Shown piece by piece: positions 1 to 10,560 of a stretch of DNA of 31,012 nt. How positions within the stretch are numbered: the stretch's first letter is position 1; the number at the start of each line of letters is the position of its first letter. The notes under the pieces are model-generated. The model had not been told where the DNA came from, ran no database searches, and saw only the letters and a list, made by a program, of their open reading frames with translations. The stretch lies in the NCBI RefSeq assembly GCF_001949145.1, contig NW_019091359.1, forward strand, positions 3,871,981 to 3,902,992, read 5' to 3'. The stretch comes from Acanthaster planci (taxonomy: Eukaryota; Echinodermata; Asteroidea; Valvatida; Acanthasteridae). Made by a program: the position numbers and the translations under genes.

Positions 1-1079
1 TTGCCCCATAACAATACATTTAATAAACAGTTTGTTATCCACAGCACGTCTAGCATTTCTGGATTTCAAGGTGAAATTGAGAGGACAAGATGGAATATCT
101 GTATCGGTTGGCAGATTTCTTCTTGGAATTTGATGCAAAGAAGTCGGCACATTTTTACACTATGCAAATTAGAACAACACTGTGGATAAGTTGGCCGGAA
201 CATTTTTGCTGAAAATATTCCCCCCCCCCAAAAAACACTTGGTTGAATTCTCCGAGAGGTGATATTTTCTTGTCAAGGGGCAGGGATAGTCTAGCATTAT
301 TGGAATTAATTATGTGACTAGTATATGCTTTGCGGGTGGGATTTGTACTTGCCTTATTCGGAAAAGATCTTTAAAGGGGAATGGAATCATCACATCGTCA
401 TTTGTTAAACCCCGGCTTTTGCAGGTCCTATGCAACTCATTTGATGGGCGACGCACGACGCACGACGGCAGATATGGAATTCCATAACTACGTGATCGTT
501 TAAATGGCAGTGTGTAGATTATCATGTCGCCCTGCTGGTCTTGGGCAAACTTGGAATAGCGCACCCATATGAGCGTACTCTTACAGCTTTACTATGATAA
601 CTGGGGAGCACCCCTAAAGATAAAATCCCATAGACACCGATGATAAATCCTTATATTTCAAAATTATTTTTTAAAATATTCACAGGTGTCCAGGCTGGAC
701 AGAAAGATTATGCTTGACATGTCTTCTTTCATTTTCCTTTAAGTTTTTAGTGGGTTGACCGATGAATTTTTTAAAAGAAATTCTCACCCAAAGTGGACCA
801 CCCCTAAAATGAAGGAAATTTCACTGCCCGGAAAAGCAGCCATTTTGAAAATGCATCCCTCTGCAAAACGGATAAATAGTGCCACTTTCGGATCAAATTG
901 CATCCTAATTGCTCGGAATTGGAAACCCTGAGTCCAGGCCAGGGGTTCAGTGCCATCAATTCCCTCTCAGGACTCTCTACATGTAATAATGAAATGAGCT
1001 CTCAAGCCAAGCTAATGAAACAGCGTCCTCTGTTGACCAATATTTTGACAGCCGTTTTTAAAACCCACTGGTATTCTAG

Positions 1080-1374
1080 CCCTTTTCATTACGATAATGC
1101 TGTCATGTTACGTGTACCAGCGCTCACACGTACGTCGATAAACTTCCCGCACACACCACAATGGACGGCATCATCGGGTTGGTATGCGGATAAAAATCAA
1201 GCTTTCCTCCACTTGCGATGTACCCACACCAACGGCAACACTAACACTTGTCATGCTTGTTCTTAACTTGGCGATGAGAAACTTCCGAAATGTCTTGCTT
1301 TAGGGATAATGGGAAGAACATTTATTTCAATTAGCCAGTCTTCAACTGAAACTTCAAACTAGCTGTCAAGCAAG
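1080..1374 (+). promoter_or_regulatory. Candidate promoter / untranslated first exon ending in a strong donor
   Basis: CpG is locally enriched between about 1080 and 1300 (roughly fifteen CpGs, against near absence in most of the window), and the TACATGTA repeats are absent. It ends with AAGCAAG|GTGAGT at 1374/1375, a near-perfect splice donor. If this donor joined the acceptor at 7821, an in-frame TAG at 1360-1362 would lie four codons before the exon 1 ATG, which would make that ATG the true start. No TATA box or initiator is convincing. A second equally good donor is at 5360/5361 (GTAAG|GTGAGT). This is a hypothesis only. The CpG patch could also belong to a neighbouring gene or an old transposon. 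Confidence 0.22.
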
Positions 1375-1582
1375 GTGAGTCCACAATAGCTTTTGAAGTT
1401 TTGTAGGCCTAGCGCCAACACCAGGATTTCCTTCTGTTTTTGAAAGCCCAACAGCAAACCAGCACTGCGTGGTTGGATGTCGTGGATATTGACATGATGG
1501 AGTATGTTTTGTGTGCAAGACGTTTGACTAATATTAATTCTTCCTCTAAAAAGGAAAGAGTTCCATCATGTAGGCCTACTTC

Positions 1583-1665
1583 GAGAACTATAAGTCACTA
1601 CTCCGGCGTCATGTCCGTCACACGGAGTATGATCTAATGACGGAGTAGTGACTTAGAGAGTTCTC
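1583..1665. repeat. Imperfect inverted repeat (long hairpin)
   Basis: GAGAACT at 1583-1589 pairs with AGTTCTC at 1659-1665. AAGTCACTACTCCG at 1592-1605 pairs perfectly with CGGAGTAGTGACTT at 1641-1654. The pairing continues inward with GTCAT/ATGAC after a small bulge, leaving a loop of about 24 nt. The whole could be a short foldback element or transcript hairpin. No target duplication is evident. Confidence 0.7.
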
Positions 1666-2329
1666 TAAGTACATGTACATGTGATTGTAGGCCTAAAAAC
1701 AGGCGCCGCTTGACACCCTGTGCACAAACTCTGTGAGGTTAATTTGAAAAATTCTCAGTGTTATCTCAGTAAACAAATTGATTTTTTCCCTATTAAATTT
1801 AATTGTTCTGGACATGTGTTTGCATTCTGACGGCTAAATAGAAATAGGTTTCTGTAGGGAAATAATTACAGACATCTGTATATGGAACTCTGACTCCCCT
1901 CCTAACCATGTTATGAAACATACTTAATTTTCTTGTCGCCAAGCAATGTTGGTCATGGTCATGACATGATGTAGGCCTACATGATGTTTTGGTTCATACT
2001 TCAAAGGCTAACATTACTTTCAAAGTAGCCCAATGAGATTGGCAAGGAATAACCTCATACATGTAGTACAATGTACTTACGGGGTTTGTAAATTTTGGGA
2101 CCCTCTTTGTTTTTATCATTCTTACAAAAGGGGTCGACCTCCTGAAGGCTGAAAACTGAAACCACCAACAGTATCCTCCATAGAGTCAGCTATTTTTTTA
2201 AATCTCAATATTATCTTATTTCACAATTTCTTAATTGATATATTTCATTATTTGTCTCACCTGTAATCTATTTTCCTGTGACTGCTCCATATCTGAATGC
2301 AAATTTTTTACAGTAATTCTTTATACTAG

Positions 2330-2590
2330 TCTTGACTGTACAATCTCTTATTTATTTTGTCTACATTATTTTTAATTTACACATGTAATATTTTAGCTGG
2401 TTTTTATCATTATATTTATGTCTATGTTTTGTTTCATGTGGTACAACAAGGAGAGCCACTTGACTGTGATTAGGTTTGCTGTTGGTAATCCTTCGTGGGT
2501 GGTCCTGTATTTGTAAACTGTCTTTGTATTTTCTGTTTGTCCACTATGGTTTTGTTGTCCTGAGAAATAATAAATGACATGAAACCTCCA
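2330..2590 (+). other. 3'-end-like sequence with AATAAA signal
   Basis: A T-rich stretch ends in GAGAAATAATAAATGACATG, with an exact AATAAA at 2569-2574 and GT-rich sequence upstream (2440-2560). The texture is that of a transcript 3' end, or of the 3' tail of a non-LTR retroelement, which often ends in AATAAATGA-type repeats. No reverse-transcriptase reading frame is seen upstream, so the source is unclear. Confidence 0.25.
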
Positions 2591-2800
2591 AAACAGTGCA
2601 GTCTTGGGCAGTGTTTTTATTTACAGAACCCATTTGTTCGTTCCCATATTTGAGTTTTGCTTAGTGATAGGCCTATACATGTACTGATGATATAAATAGG
2701 TATTAGTTTTGAAATAAGGTAATAGTTTTATCTACTGCTCATTAGTTCTCTTTTAGTTTAACTAGTAAGGAAAGAGTTCCATACATGTATATGGACAACA

Positions 2801-2845
2801 GATGATGACCTTGTGGACAAACGTGTGAGACTTGTCTGCAAAAAA
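2801..2845 (+). pseudogene. Possible decayed copy of FRMD4 exon 1
   Basis: The 12-mer GACAAACGTGTG (2816-2827) is identical to 12 bases of exon 1 (7861-7872). It continues as AGACTTGT where exon 1 has GACCTTGT. One frame reads DDLVDKRVRLVCK, against LLDDKRVDLVVQ in the exon. Before it, CAGATGATGAC resembles the exon border CAG|ATGACTGAC, as if about 27 bases had been lost between. No donor follows. It may be a relic duplication or a chance match. Confidence 0.25.
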
Positions 2846-3404
2846 CCCTGTTTTTCCAAGTAAATGCTTCAGAATTTTCTTAGCTACCAGTAAATTCCAT
2901 TTTTAATGACGTTTTCACTTTCTGATGGCTGTTATAATACTCATTATTACTTGTTATTGGAAAATTAGTGTTGTCCGTACATGTATATGGGACTCATTCC
3001 AGTGGTAGTGTCTGGTGCCTAGAGCGTTGTCATATCGATACCACATAACCCAACATGGTCCCCGACTACACTTTGATACATGTGTGCTATAAGCAATGTG
3101 CCGCACATTATAGTTTTAGGTTCTGCACACAAAACGCTTTAAGTTTGTTTTGCTGTTTGTATGAAGACAACATGACTGTTTTTTGCTGATTTAATGAGAT
3201 GCAGTGTACTTACATGTGTGTTTGGAAAAAGATTTATATAATAAAAACACTTTTAAACAATATAAAATGGAAAAAAAAATCATATGACATATAAATCTCA
3301 TAATGAAATTTAAATGGCTTTATATATCATATAAAGCATGGCTACATGTAGAGCCTGTGTCTATAAATACCAGTAGGCCTATTGGAAAACCCACAGTTAA
3401 TATT

Positions 3405-3572
3405 TTATTGTTTGATAGAGGTTGTGGGTTCGAGTCTCATCCGAGTATTAAGCTTGGGAATTTTTTCACAAGCCCGTGGACAACACCGAGCATAGAAGTG
3501 TTGAGTATATGCATGTACGTTTCTCAGCACCCATAATTGAAAAAAAAGAGAAAAAATTAAAAAAGAAAAATG
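3405..3572 (+). mobile_element. tRNA-derived SINE-like fragment
   Basis: GAGGTTGTGGGTTCGAGTCT at 3419-3438 contains a near-consensus RNA polymerase III B box (GGTTCGAGTCT, consensus GGTTCGANNCC) in a T-arm-like setting. A body of about 100 bp follows, then an A-rich tail with no other function (about 3539-3572, runs of A broken by G and T). No good A box lies at the right distance upstream and no acceptor stem can be drawn, so it is not a working tRNA gene. A 5'-truncated tRNA-SINE on the + strand fits best. No clear target duplication was found. Confidence 0.4.
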
Positions 3573-4727
3573 AATTATCATCTTGACACAATATGCTTGG
3601 CTCATTTGAAGACTGAAATAAGGATGGCACAAATGTTGAAACCTTGTGTATCATGTAGCCCATTCACTGGTATGTTTCATTACAAAACCTTATTTATGAT
3701 GAAGCGTGCACATATTAACTGTATTGTATACGGGTACATGTACATGTATGGTATCCATATGGGTTAATAATTTAATTGAATTTTGACAGTGCTGATCTAT
3801 GGGCAGGCATGCTTTTCCTTATGTACACTGTGTATGGTTCTTACCATCAGTTGGACGAGTATTGGTTAGACAAACAATGTGCCGGGTAAAATTTGCACTG
3901 TAAGTTCACAGGCTGTCAGTGTTTGGAAGTCAAGTTTTTGAGATGGTAATTTATGAATTACATTACAAATCTTGTGACTTTCTGTTGGTGGTTGCCCTTT
4001 GTCATGTCTGGTGGTACAGGTTCGTATTCGTGTAACCAACCTTGTAGACAATGGCCCATTTTCTGCTGAGAATAGGAAAGCAGAAACTGGCTTCATTCAG
4101 CTGAGTTCTTCATTCATAAACTGGAGTAGTCCTACCCACAGGCATTTCTTGCCTGATTGGATCTATTGTCTGCATGTTGGGAAGTTCCAACTTGTGTTTC
4201 CGACTTTCTAGGGATCTTACTTTTTTAGTTCCCAGAACTAAAGAAGAGTGATTGATTGCAATTCATCATTGGTCAGCATATGCAGTATAAACCATTTTCA
4301 AGTTTGTCTTTTGAACTATTTTCTGGTGCCATGTATGATGTTATACAAAGTTTATACTAAAACATGTTATTCAGTTAGTTAAAATTGCATGTGCCTGTTA
4401 CAAACAGTCCTGAGAAGCTGATGCCTAAGTTGTACATGTACATGTAAGGTTCTGAGTTCAAGGCCATTGTGAATTTACATTTGTGACAGTCTTTATGTTT
4501 AAGTCAAGTGAACCAGGAATCAAAATTGTGTTGGACTAGTGGACCGAGGTCAGTGATTTTGGCATTGGTGCGTTACACTCATGACCAAACGGCTGGACAG
4601 TCTACTGTTTTGTAAACTGTACAAGTATTCACCAAATTAAAATCCAACCAACTTATAGATAAAGTGTAGTTTTTCAAAGTTTTCAAGCCCTGCCACTATT
4701 TGAGAATGCAACATTGCTATACTACAT

Positions 4728-4799
4728 GTGGTACATGTACATTGTACAGTGTGGTACATGTACATGTACATTGTACAGTGTGGTACATGTACATCATGT
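4728..4799. repeat. Short tandem array built from TACATGTA
   Basis: A unit GTGGTACATGTACATTGTACAGT (23 bp, 4728-4750) is followed by a longer version with one extra ACATGT step (29 bp, 4751-4779) and a partial third copy. The length change shows that the hexamer TACATG expands inside a larger duplicated unit. Confidence 0.8.
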
Positions 4800-4900
4800 G
4801 TGCATATATGTGTACAGAGTGATGATGCAGAGGAAATGTAACTCCTTTGATATCTCCTTCATGACATGATGACATACATGTTTGCTTGACAATTTTAACG

Positions 4901-4933
4901 CCAAGGTGTCATAGCCAAGGTGTCATAGCCAAG
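4901..4933. repeat. 14-bp tandem duplication
   Basis: CCAAGGTGTCATAG occurs twice head to tail (4901-4914, 4915-4928), followed by CCAAG of a third copy. It is a recent-looking microduplication with no other context. Confidence 0.85.
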
Positions 4934-7043
4934 ATTAGAGACTAAGATGCTTGTTGATGATAGGATGAGTTGGCCTGGTGTCTCTGCTTGTCACACACAC
5001 ATGGATTGTGCATTCTATTGACCTTGCATATTGTGGCATTTTGAAGGTTTAGTTGTAGCTTGAATATATATGCTGCCAGTTCTGCTGTGTGAGTGTACAG
5101 TCCGACACTATTACATGTAAATGAAATTCTGGACAGATCTTGTCCGAGAATAAAATAAACAAAATTACAGGGGAAAAATGTGTGTTCTTACTGGTACATG
5201 TACCTCGTACTGTAGATGTAGCAAGATGGAACTGATTCTTAAAAAATGGAAACTGTCCTAGATACGGTACAGTACATGTACGGGTGTACTTGTATATGTA
5301 CACATGGAGTAGATAAAGCACAGGTGTAAGGAATTGACAATAATCGCTTCAAACCGTAAGGTGAGTAAATATTAGTGTTATCTAAAGTATAATTGTATGT
5401 TACATGACAGTTCCTTTTGATTCTTTCACTTCTTTTGTTTATGTGCAATTGAAATTAAACAGCTGGACTTTGTGAATGTTCATGAAACCGCACAGATCAT
5501 GTACATGTTAATGGAAGCGTAATAATGATTACAGTGAAAGCAGAAAAATGAACTCATCAAATAATTTCCTGAAACACAGAGCAGCCCACTCATTCCAAAA
5601 CAAGCACTTTAGTGTTAGTTATTAATTTTATTGTTTACAGAACTAGTCACAGTTTATATTTGCAGCACTCAGTGATTATATGTACCTGTACCTTGGCCAG
5701 CTGTGATTTTGTGTATTTAGATAAGGCCACAATATTTTATTGAGCACAGTGTTGACTGTGTATTCTGCTTGATATTGTAAAGGGATCACTCCCTTTTCCA
5801 TTTCTGGTCAGCCTTTCTGGCGTCAAGGAGCTTGTTTGTTTTTCCTGAACACACAGAAATGTTCTAGGTCTGTGTACATTACCTGACATTCCAATCTTTT
5901 TGACACTTGCAGTAGTTACTGTATCAGTGACGGTGTGAACTTTGTTTGGCTAGTTGAAGTTTGGCGGCTGTTTTCTATCATTTATGATGTATAGTATGCG
6001 TACAGTGGAAATTAAATTAATGTGTGGTATTTGATCATTATGTGGTTGTACATGTACCTGTAAGTGGTTCTGTGGCTGTGACTTAAATACCTTCTCAGTT
6101 ACCTTGCATAGCCACTCTTTTGGTGAGACTGATTGCACAGAATATTGTTCACACAAACTCTGTGTGTTTGAATGTCCTTCAACTTGAATCTGTTTGTTTG
6201 ACAACCACAGCATGGAACATGATATGCTTGGTCCTCTGCTCAATGTACATGTAAGTTTATCATGCCATTATTCAGCTTCAAAAAATGTACTAGTTAAGTA
6301 CATGTACATGTACATGTATGCATGTGCATAGTGCACATTATCGATGCATGCACAGTGTACATGTTCATGTAGTTTTGTAGCTTTAAGGTTTATGCTGCAT
6401 CGGTATGATCATTGTACTGTACATGTGCATGTGTACAAACTTGTACATGTAGAGTACATTCCATGAGTTTCATTACACATGAGGCCTAATTAGAGTACTT
6501 AATTGTCCTGTTTGTTTTGTGATGAACTCTACTGCTTGTGTATACGCACTGATATGGCATAAAAAACCTTCATTTAATTCTTGGACCTGTTAGCATGGCT
6601 TGAAAATTGTTGCTCAATTTTTGTCAATACAAATTTGCATTCTGACAATACAGCATCCATAGACTACAGTACACTGTACATGACTCACAGCTGTTGCATT
6701 CACAAGAATCAATACTGCATGTTTTATGCAGATTGGGATGAGTATTTGTGTGTTTTCTAAATTCACAAGGATAAAATTTGCCTCTACATGTGTATGCACA
6801 CATGTACATGCACAGTACATGTACTGGTACATTGTATATTAAGAACAATCCAACTGGACTTGTGTGTCTCAAAAACGTTGCAGTGCGTTATTTTATCCAC
6901 AATACAAGTGTCAGTCATGTGTACGTGCGCTTGATACAGATTACACTTACAGAAGCATGTCTTTAGACTCTTGTCAAATCTGGACAACTCAAGTTTTTAT
7001 TTGTTCTCTGAGTTTTCAGATGTAAAAGGCAACCAATGAAAAC

Positions 7044-7345
7044 ATGACTACACCACCTGCACATGGTACGCGAGGCCCGGCTGCGGCTTTTGTGACTGAT
7101 TTTATCCTTCAAAGTTTACTGTATTCATTTGTAAGCCGACCGGCGTATAAGCCGCAGGGACAGCATGAGAATCAATGTATAAGCCGTGGTGCATGGAGAT
7201 CAAGTACTGTACATGTACATGCATACATGTACACATGGGTGCGCTTATACATGGGGCCTTGTGGGGTACCGGAACAATGGGAAGTACCTCACAAGGCCAG
7301 TTTTTACTTTGTAGGGTACCAAAATTGGTACCCCACAAGAATTTC
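7044..7345. repeat. Repeat-derived segment with TATAAGCCG motifs and nested inverted repeats
   Basis: GTATAAGCCG occurs at 7145-7154 and 7177-7186, a shorter GTAAGCCG at 7131-7138, and an inverted GCGCTTATAC at 7241-7250. Next to these, CTTGTGGGGTACC at 7258-7270 has a perfect inverted copy at 7327-7339, with two further alternating copies between. The composition (CpG-richer, palindromic) differs from the flanks. I recall similar GCGGCTTATAC-type motifs from DNA transposon ends in several animals, but cannot name a family. Confidence 0.5.
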
Positions 7346-7821
7346 AGGAAGCTGATATTTGGAAATAACTCAGAAAGGGAAAATTTTTGATGGGTAAAAC
7401 CCATTGCAAATTGAAGTGTTTTATATACATGCAAGGGACATACGGTCGAAATTTCAACCCAGGAAACTGAATTTGGTTTAAATTGGAGTGATTTGAAATT
7501 TTGTGTGTGTTGTGTGGGAGTTTTTTACACAAGAACAAAGGGAATAACCCACAAGTACAGTTGTGTAAGGATGGGTGGACCAATAATGTACAACAAGAGC
7601 TTTGAGGCTGTTACATGCATGCGTGGATTATGTACGTGTATGTTACAATGTACGGTACGTTACAAAAAAGTTACTGTTAACAGCTGGAGATTTCATTTAA
7701 ATCTTTCAAGATGACTGGTTAACTTGCGTAGCCCAAAGAAATTCACAATATCATACATGTATGTACAGTGTAAGGATTACATGTTATTTCATGGAATTTG
7801 GAAATTTTTGTTTGGTTTCAG

Positions 7822-7887
7822 ATGACTGACGGACGACGGACCCAGGTTGTGCTGCTGGATGACAAACGTGTGGACCTTGTTGTTCAG
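7822..7887 (+). CDS. FRMD4: FRMD4 exon 1 (first coding exon, start of FERM F1 lobe)
   Basis: This exon encodes 22 residues, starting MTDGRRTQVVLLDD and ending LVVQ. The acceptor tract ends TTTGGTTTCAG immediately before the ATG, and the exon ends CAG|GTATGC in phase 0. Vertebrate FRMD4A/FRMD4B start the same region with an M-x-EGRRCQVHLLDD stretch followed by a L-L-V-Q end, so both the start and the exon end agree with the family. The residues form the first beta strands of the ubiquitin-like F1 lobe. Because an acceptor sits directly before the ATG, at least one 5' exon must lie upstream. It may be non-coding, or it may carry an alternative N-terminus, as in the longer vertebrate isoforms. 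The ATG is the natural start if the upstream exon is untranslated. The assignment rests on recognising the protein sequence and on agreement with the four following exons. Confidence 0.88.
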
Positions 7888-8915
7888 GTATGCTGCTTAA
7901 TTCCAAAGTAAACATTGTAATATGTAATGGCTTTTACAGTAGTCTAAATGGCTGCTATTATTCAGTCTTACTAAACTACACCTGGATTGGTTAGAAATTG
8001 CAGAGGGGGAAAACCAGCTGACTGGCTTGGAAGTTGGTGTACATGCACCTGTAATGTTATCTTTGTGAAGAGTCTCTTTGGTATTTTGTTTTTGGTTGGG
8101 TATTATAATCGGGATGGGATATGAGGGTTAGATGAAATAGCCCATTCAACTAATAGAGGGAACTGTGTTTTTAAGAAAATGAATCATCTCACATCAGAAA
8201 CAATTTGAGCAACTAATGTAAACCAGTCCAGGATGTGTTCATTTTGTGTTAATGTAGTTAAGGCCTTTCTTCTGCTCCATGTACATGTATATGTATGTCT
8301 AACACAATACCTGAATGCTCTACAGCTGCTGTACATACCGATACATTGTACATGTACTTAGCCCTGTGCCCAGGTACTCACCCGTCGATATCAAACCTGG
8401 TTCCATTTTTCCAGGCCGGGTACCCTTAAAAATTATAATTCATAAATTGGGAACAAAAATCCATGTATACATGTAAAATGTCTGTGAAATTTCATACTGA
8501 AGGGCAGACTTCCTGAAAAATCACCATGCCGCTAAAAACCGGTCCCGCGGTCATATATGAAACTTCAGTTTGGAGATTGACAGCTACATGTACTTTTGTT
8601 ATGCACTCCCCCGTTGTACTGCAGTCGTTTTCGTAGTTCTGGAATTTTTCTAGTTCACAAAAGTAACAATTTTGATTGATAAAAAGGTACATGTACATGT
8701 AGGAGAGATTAACTCTGACGTTTAGAACAATGTGCTGCTTGCTTCCTATGTACGAAAAAAGGGCTGTTTTGGGCACATGGCCCACCGGGATTGCGCGCAA
8801 TGCCATTTGTTATTAAGTGATCTCTTTTCCAGGTACCCGGGTACCCGATGTTGGCAAAAAAAGGGGTACCCAGTTCCAGAAATATCTGGAAATGCACACC
8901 CCTACTTGTACTAGT

Positions 8916-8992
8916 ATGGTACATACATGTACATTGTACCGGTACATGTACATGTACTAGGGCACATTGTACATGTGGGCTTACATGTATGT
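8916..8992. repeat. TACATGTA/TACCGGTA block
   Basis: The self-complementary motifs GTACATGTAC and GTACCGGTAC are chained with ACTAGT and ATTGTAC spacers. The block can fold on itself in several registers. No other function is visible. Confidence 0.75.
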
Positions 8993-9160
8993 ACCGTTAT
9001 GTTCCCACAGGGGATTGTTCATCCATTACACAAATATCAGGACCTCATGTTAGTGCAACTGTCAGTTGGAAGGTTGTCTTCAATACAGTTGGTCTACAGA
9101 TGTACATTTGTACAGTACGTGTACATGTGTATTATGGTGCCGGTAGTGCACGTGTACTGT

Positions 9161-9451
9161 ATGGGTGGGCTTTCACTGTGTTAAGGGGAACATTTCTTTT
9201 GCAAGACAAATTAGGACTGAATTGTGGAAATGTTTTTTCTGTCCCATATAACGTCTTTGGTCCCCACAAAATAAAGTACATAAAGTACTCGTACATGTAT
9301 GTCCCCACAGCTACAGATCAAAAACCATTGTGTGTGTCGTACATGGTAGGCATTCACCGTTTTCAGGGGACAAGTTCTTTTGTTAGGGAAATTCAAACCG
9401 AGTTGTAGGGACATTTTTGACTCCCCACAACGTGTGTGTATGTCCCCACAA
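9161..9451. repeat. Diverged tandem duplication of a roughly 110-bp unit
   Basis: Copy one (9161-9269) and copy two (9342-9451) share the same order of blocks: a GGCATTCAC or GGCTTTCAC start, AGGGGA-ACA, TTCTTTTG, AAATT, GA-TTGT-G, ACATTTTT or TGTTTTTT, then a CCCCACAA end. Each is followed by a GTACATGT stretch and another TCCCCACA. The repeated TCCCCACAA boxes recall an abundant interspersed repeat known in fishes, but that comparison is from memory. Divergence is well above recent duplication. Confidence 0.6.
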
Positions 9452-10184
9452 GTACTGTACATGTACATATACGTTGCCGGAGTACATGTATTTGTTAAAT
9501 ACATGTACATGTATGCACACTGGTCTACATGTGTTCATGTAAATCTACAAGAAACAATTATTGTACCTCTAGAGAACATGTTTGTCTGCACATTTGTATC
9601 CCAGTACCCCTGTTGATTCCTCACTGGGGACTCACACATGTCACACAACTTGTACATCAATAAATCAGTCTTCAAATAGGTTATGAAACTGATCATGCTG
9701 GCAATAGTTTTACTTAGGGTTGGGGGCATCATCGTTACCCCAAACATTATTAAGCTGGAGTCTACAGCTACAATTTCATTTGGCAAAATGCCAGTATAGC
9801 AGATAAATTGTTTATAAAAATGTCAAAAATGTTCATGGAGTTTTCAAATCATCCGGGTATTGCTGAACAACTGGTACATGTATATATGTACATGTATGCA
9901 GTACCGGTCTATACATGTGTACATGTAAATTGTATATGATCCTGCAGCATTTGGTGAAAACTTAAGGAATCTCAAGAATTTATTGTAGCTTGATGGTACA
10001 TTTACACTGAATATTATAAATTATGAGTTTTGACTGGATAATAAAGACACTAATGTACATGTACGTTTGGTGTCATGCACTGACACAGAGTTAATCATCA
10101 TATTTTATTCAGTTACAGGCAATGTTTCTAGATGTCTGTTTGCCTAAGAAATAAGGGAAGAAATGAACTCTGCTTTATTGAATG

Positions 10185-10560
10185 CATCACATACATGTAC
10201 ATACATTTTACATGATGCACATGTACATGTACACATATACCGGTACGTTTACATGCACTTACAAATCCTACCGGTACATGTATTGGTACATGTACATACT
10301 ATGGTACTGTGTGCATGCACAATCCTGCCGCATGTGCATGTACATCCATACTTGTACATGTACACACAGTACATGTGCTGTGTGTAGATATACATGGTAC
10401 CTGTATTTCTGTTCAATATCATGTACTGTAGTGAAAACTACAGTAGTACAGTATTTCCCGTACAAATTGATTCTTGTAGTAGACAGGTCTGTATACATGT
10501 ATGTAAACATATAGTACATGTACATGTATATATACCGGTACATGTACATGTAGGCCTACT
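10185..10560. repeat. Long TACATGTA/TACCGGTA-rich block
   Basis: About 375 bp consist largely of overlapping TACATGTAC, TACCGGTAC and GTGCATGCAC palindromes, including ACATGTACATGTA runs near 10216 and 10516. Both strands read open for 60-110 codons of Tyr/Met/Val/His/Cys/Thr. This reflects the lack of stop codons in the repeat and not a gene. Confidence 0.8.

Larger units (their letters stand above)
1..7821. other. Upstream or 5' non-coding region
   Basis: I see no exon with recognisable protein homology in these 7.8 kb. The region is AT-rich, with a few CpG-dense patches at about 440-470 (three GACGCAC-type copies) and 1080-1300. TACATGTA motifs are scarce up to about 1660 and then rise steadily. 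Two textbook donors (1375 and 5361) could belong to untranslated first exons. Short low-copy repeats include an exact 16-mer, AAGGAAAGAGTTCCAT, at 1551-1566 and 2767-2782. Other local structures are listed separately. Since exon 1 starts at an acceptor, the promoter and 5' UTR exon(s) of FRMD4 should be here or further upstream. Confidence 0.5.

Noticed and set aside
898-1266. 122-codon open frame beginning with TTG
   Set aside because: No ATG start, no recognisable domain, ordinary composition. The CpG patch it overlaps is better viewed as possible promoter or untranslated DNA.
3415-3445. Functional tRNA gene
   Set aside because: Only a T-arm/B-box-like stretch is present. No acceptor stem, anticodon arm or suitably placed A box can be drawn.
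4728-4799. CRISPR-like array
   Set aside because: The repeats are head-to-tail duplications of a short palindromic motif without unique spacers, in an animal genome.
8848-9408. 186-codon open frame on the + strand
   Set aside because: It spans a TACATGTA block and one copy of a duplicated non-coding unit. Residues are Cys/Thr/Val/His/Tyr runs from the repeat; there is no domain and no exon borders.
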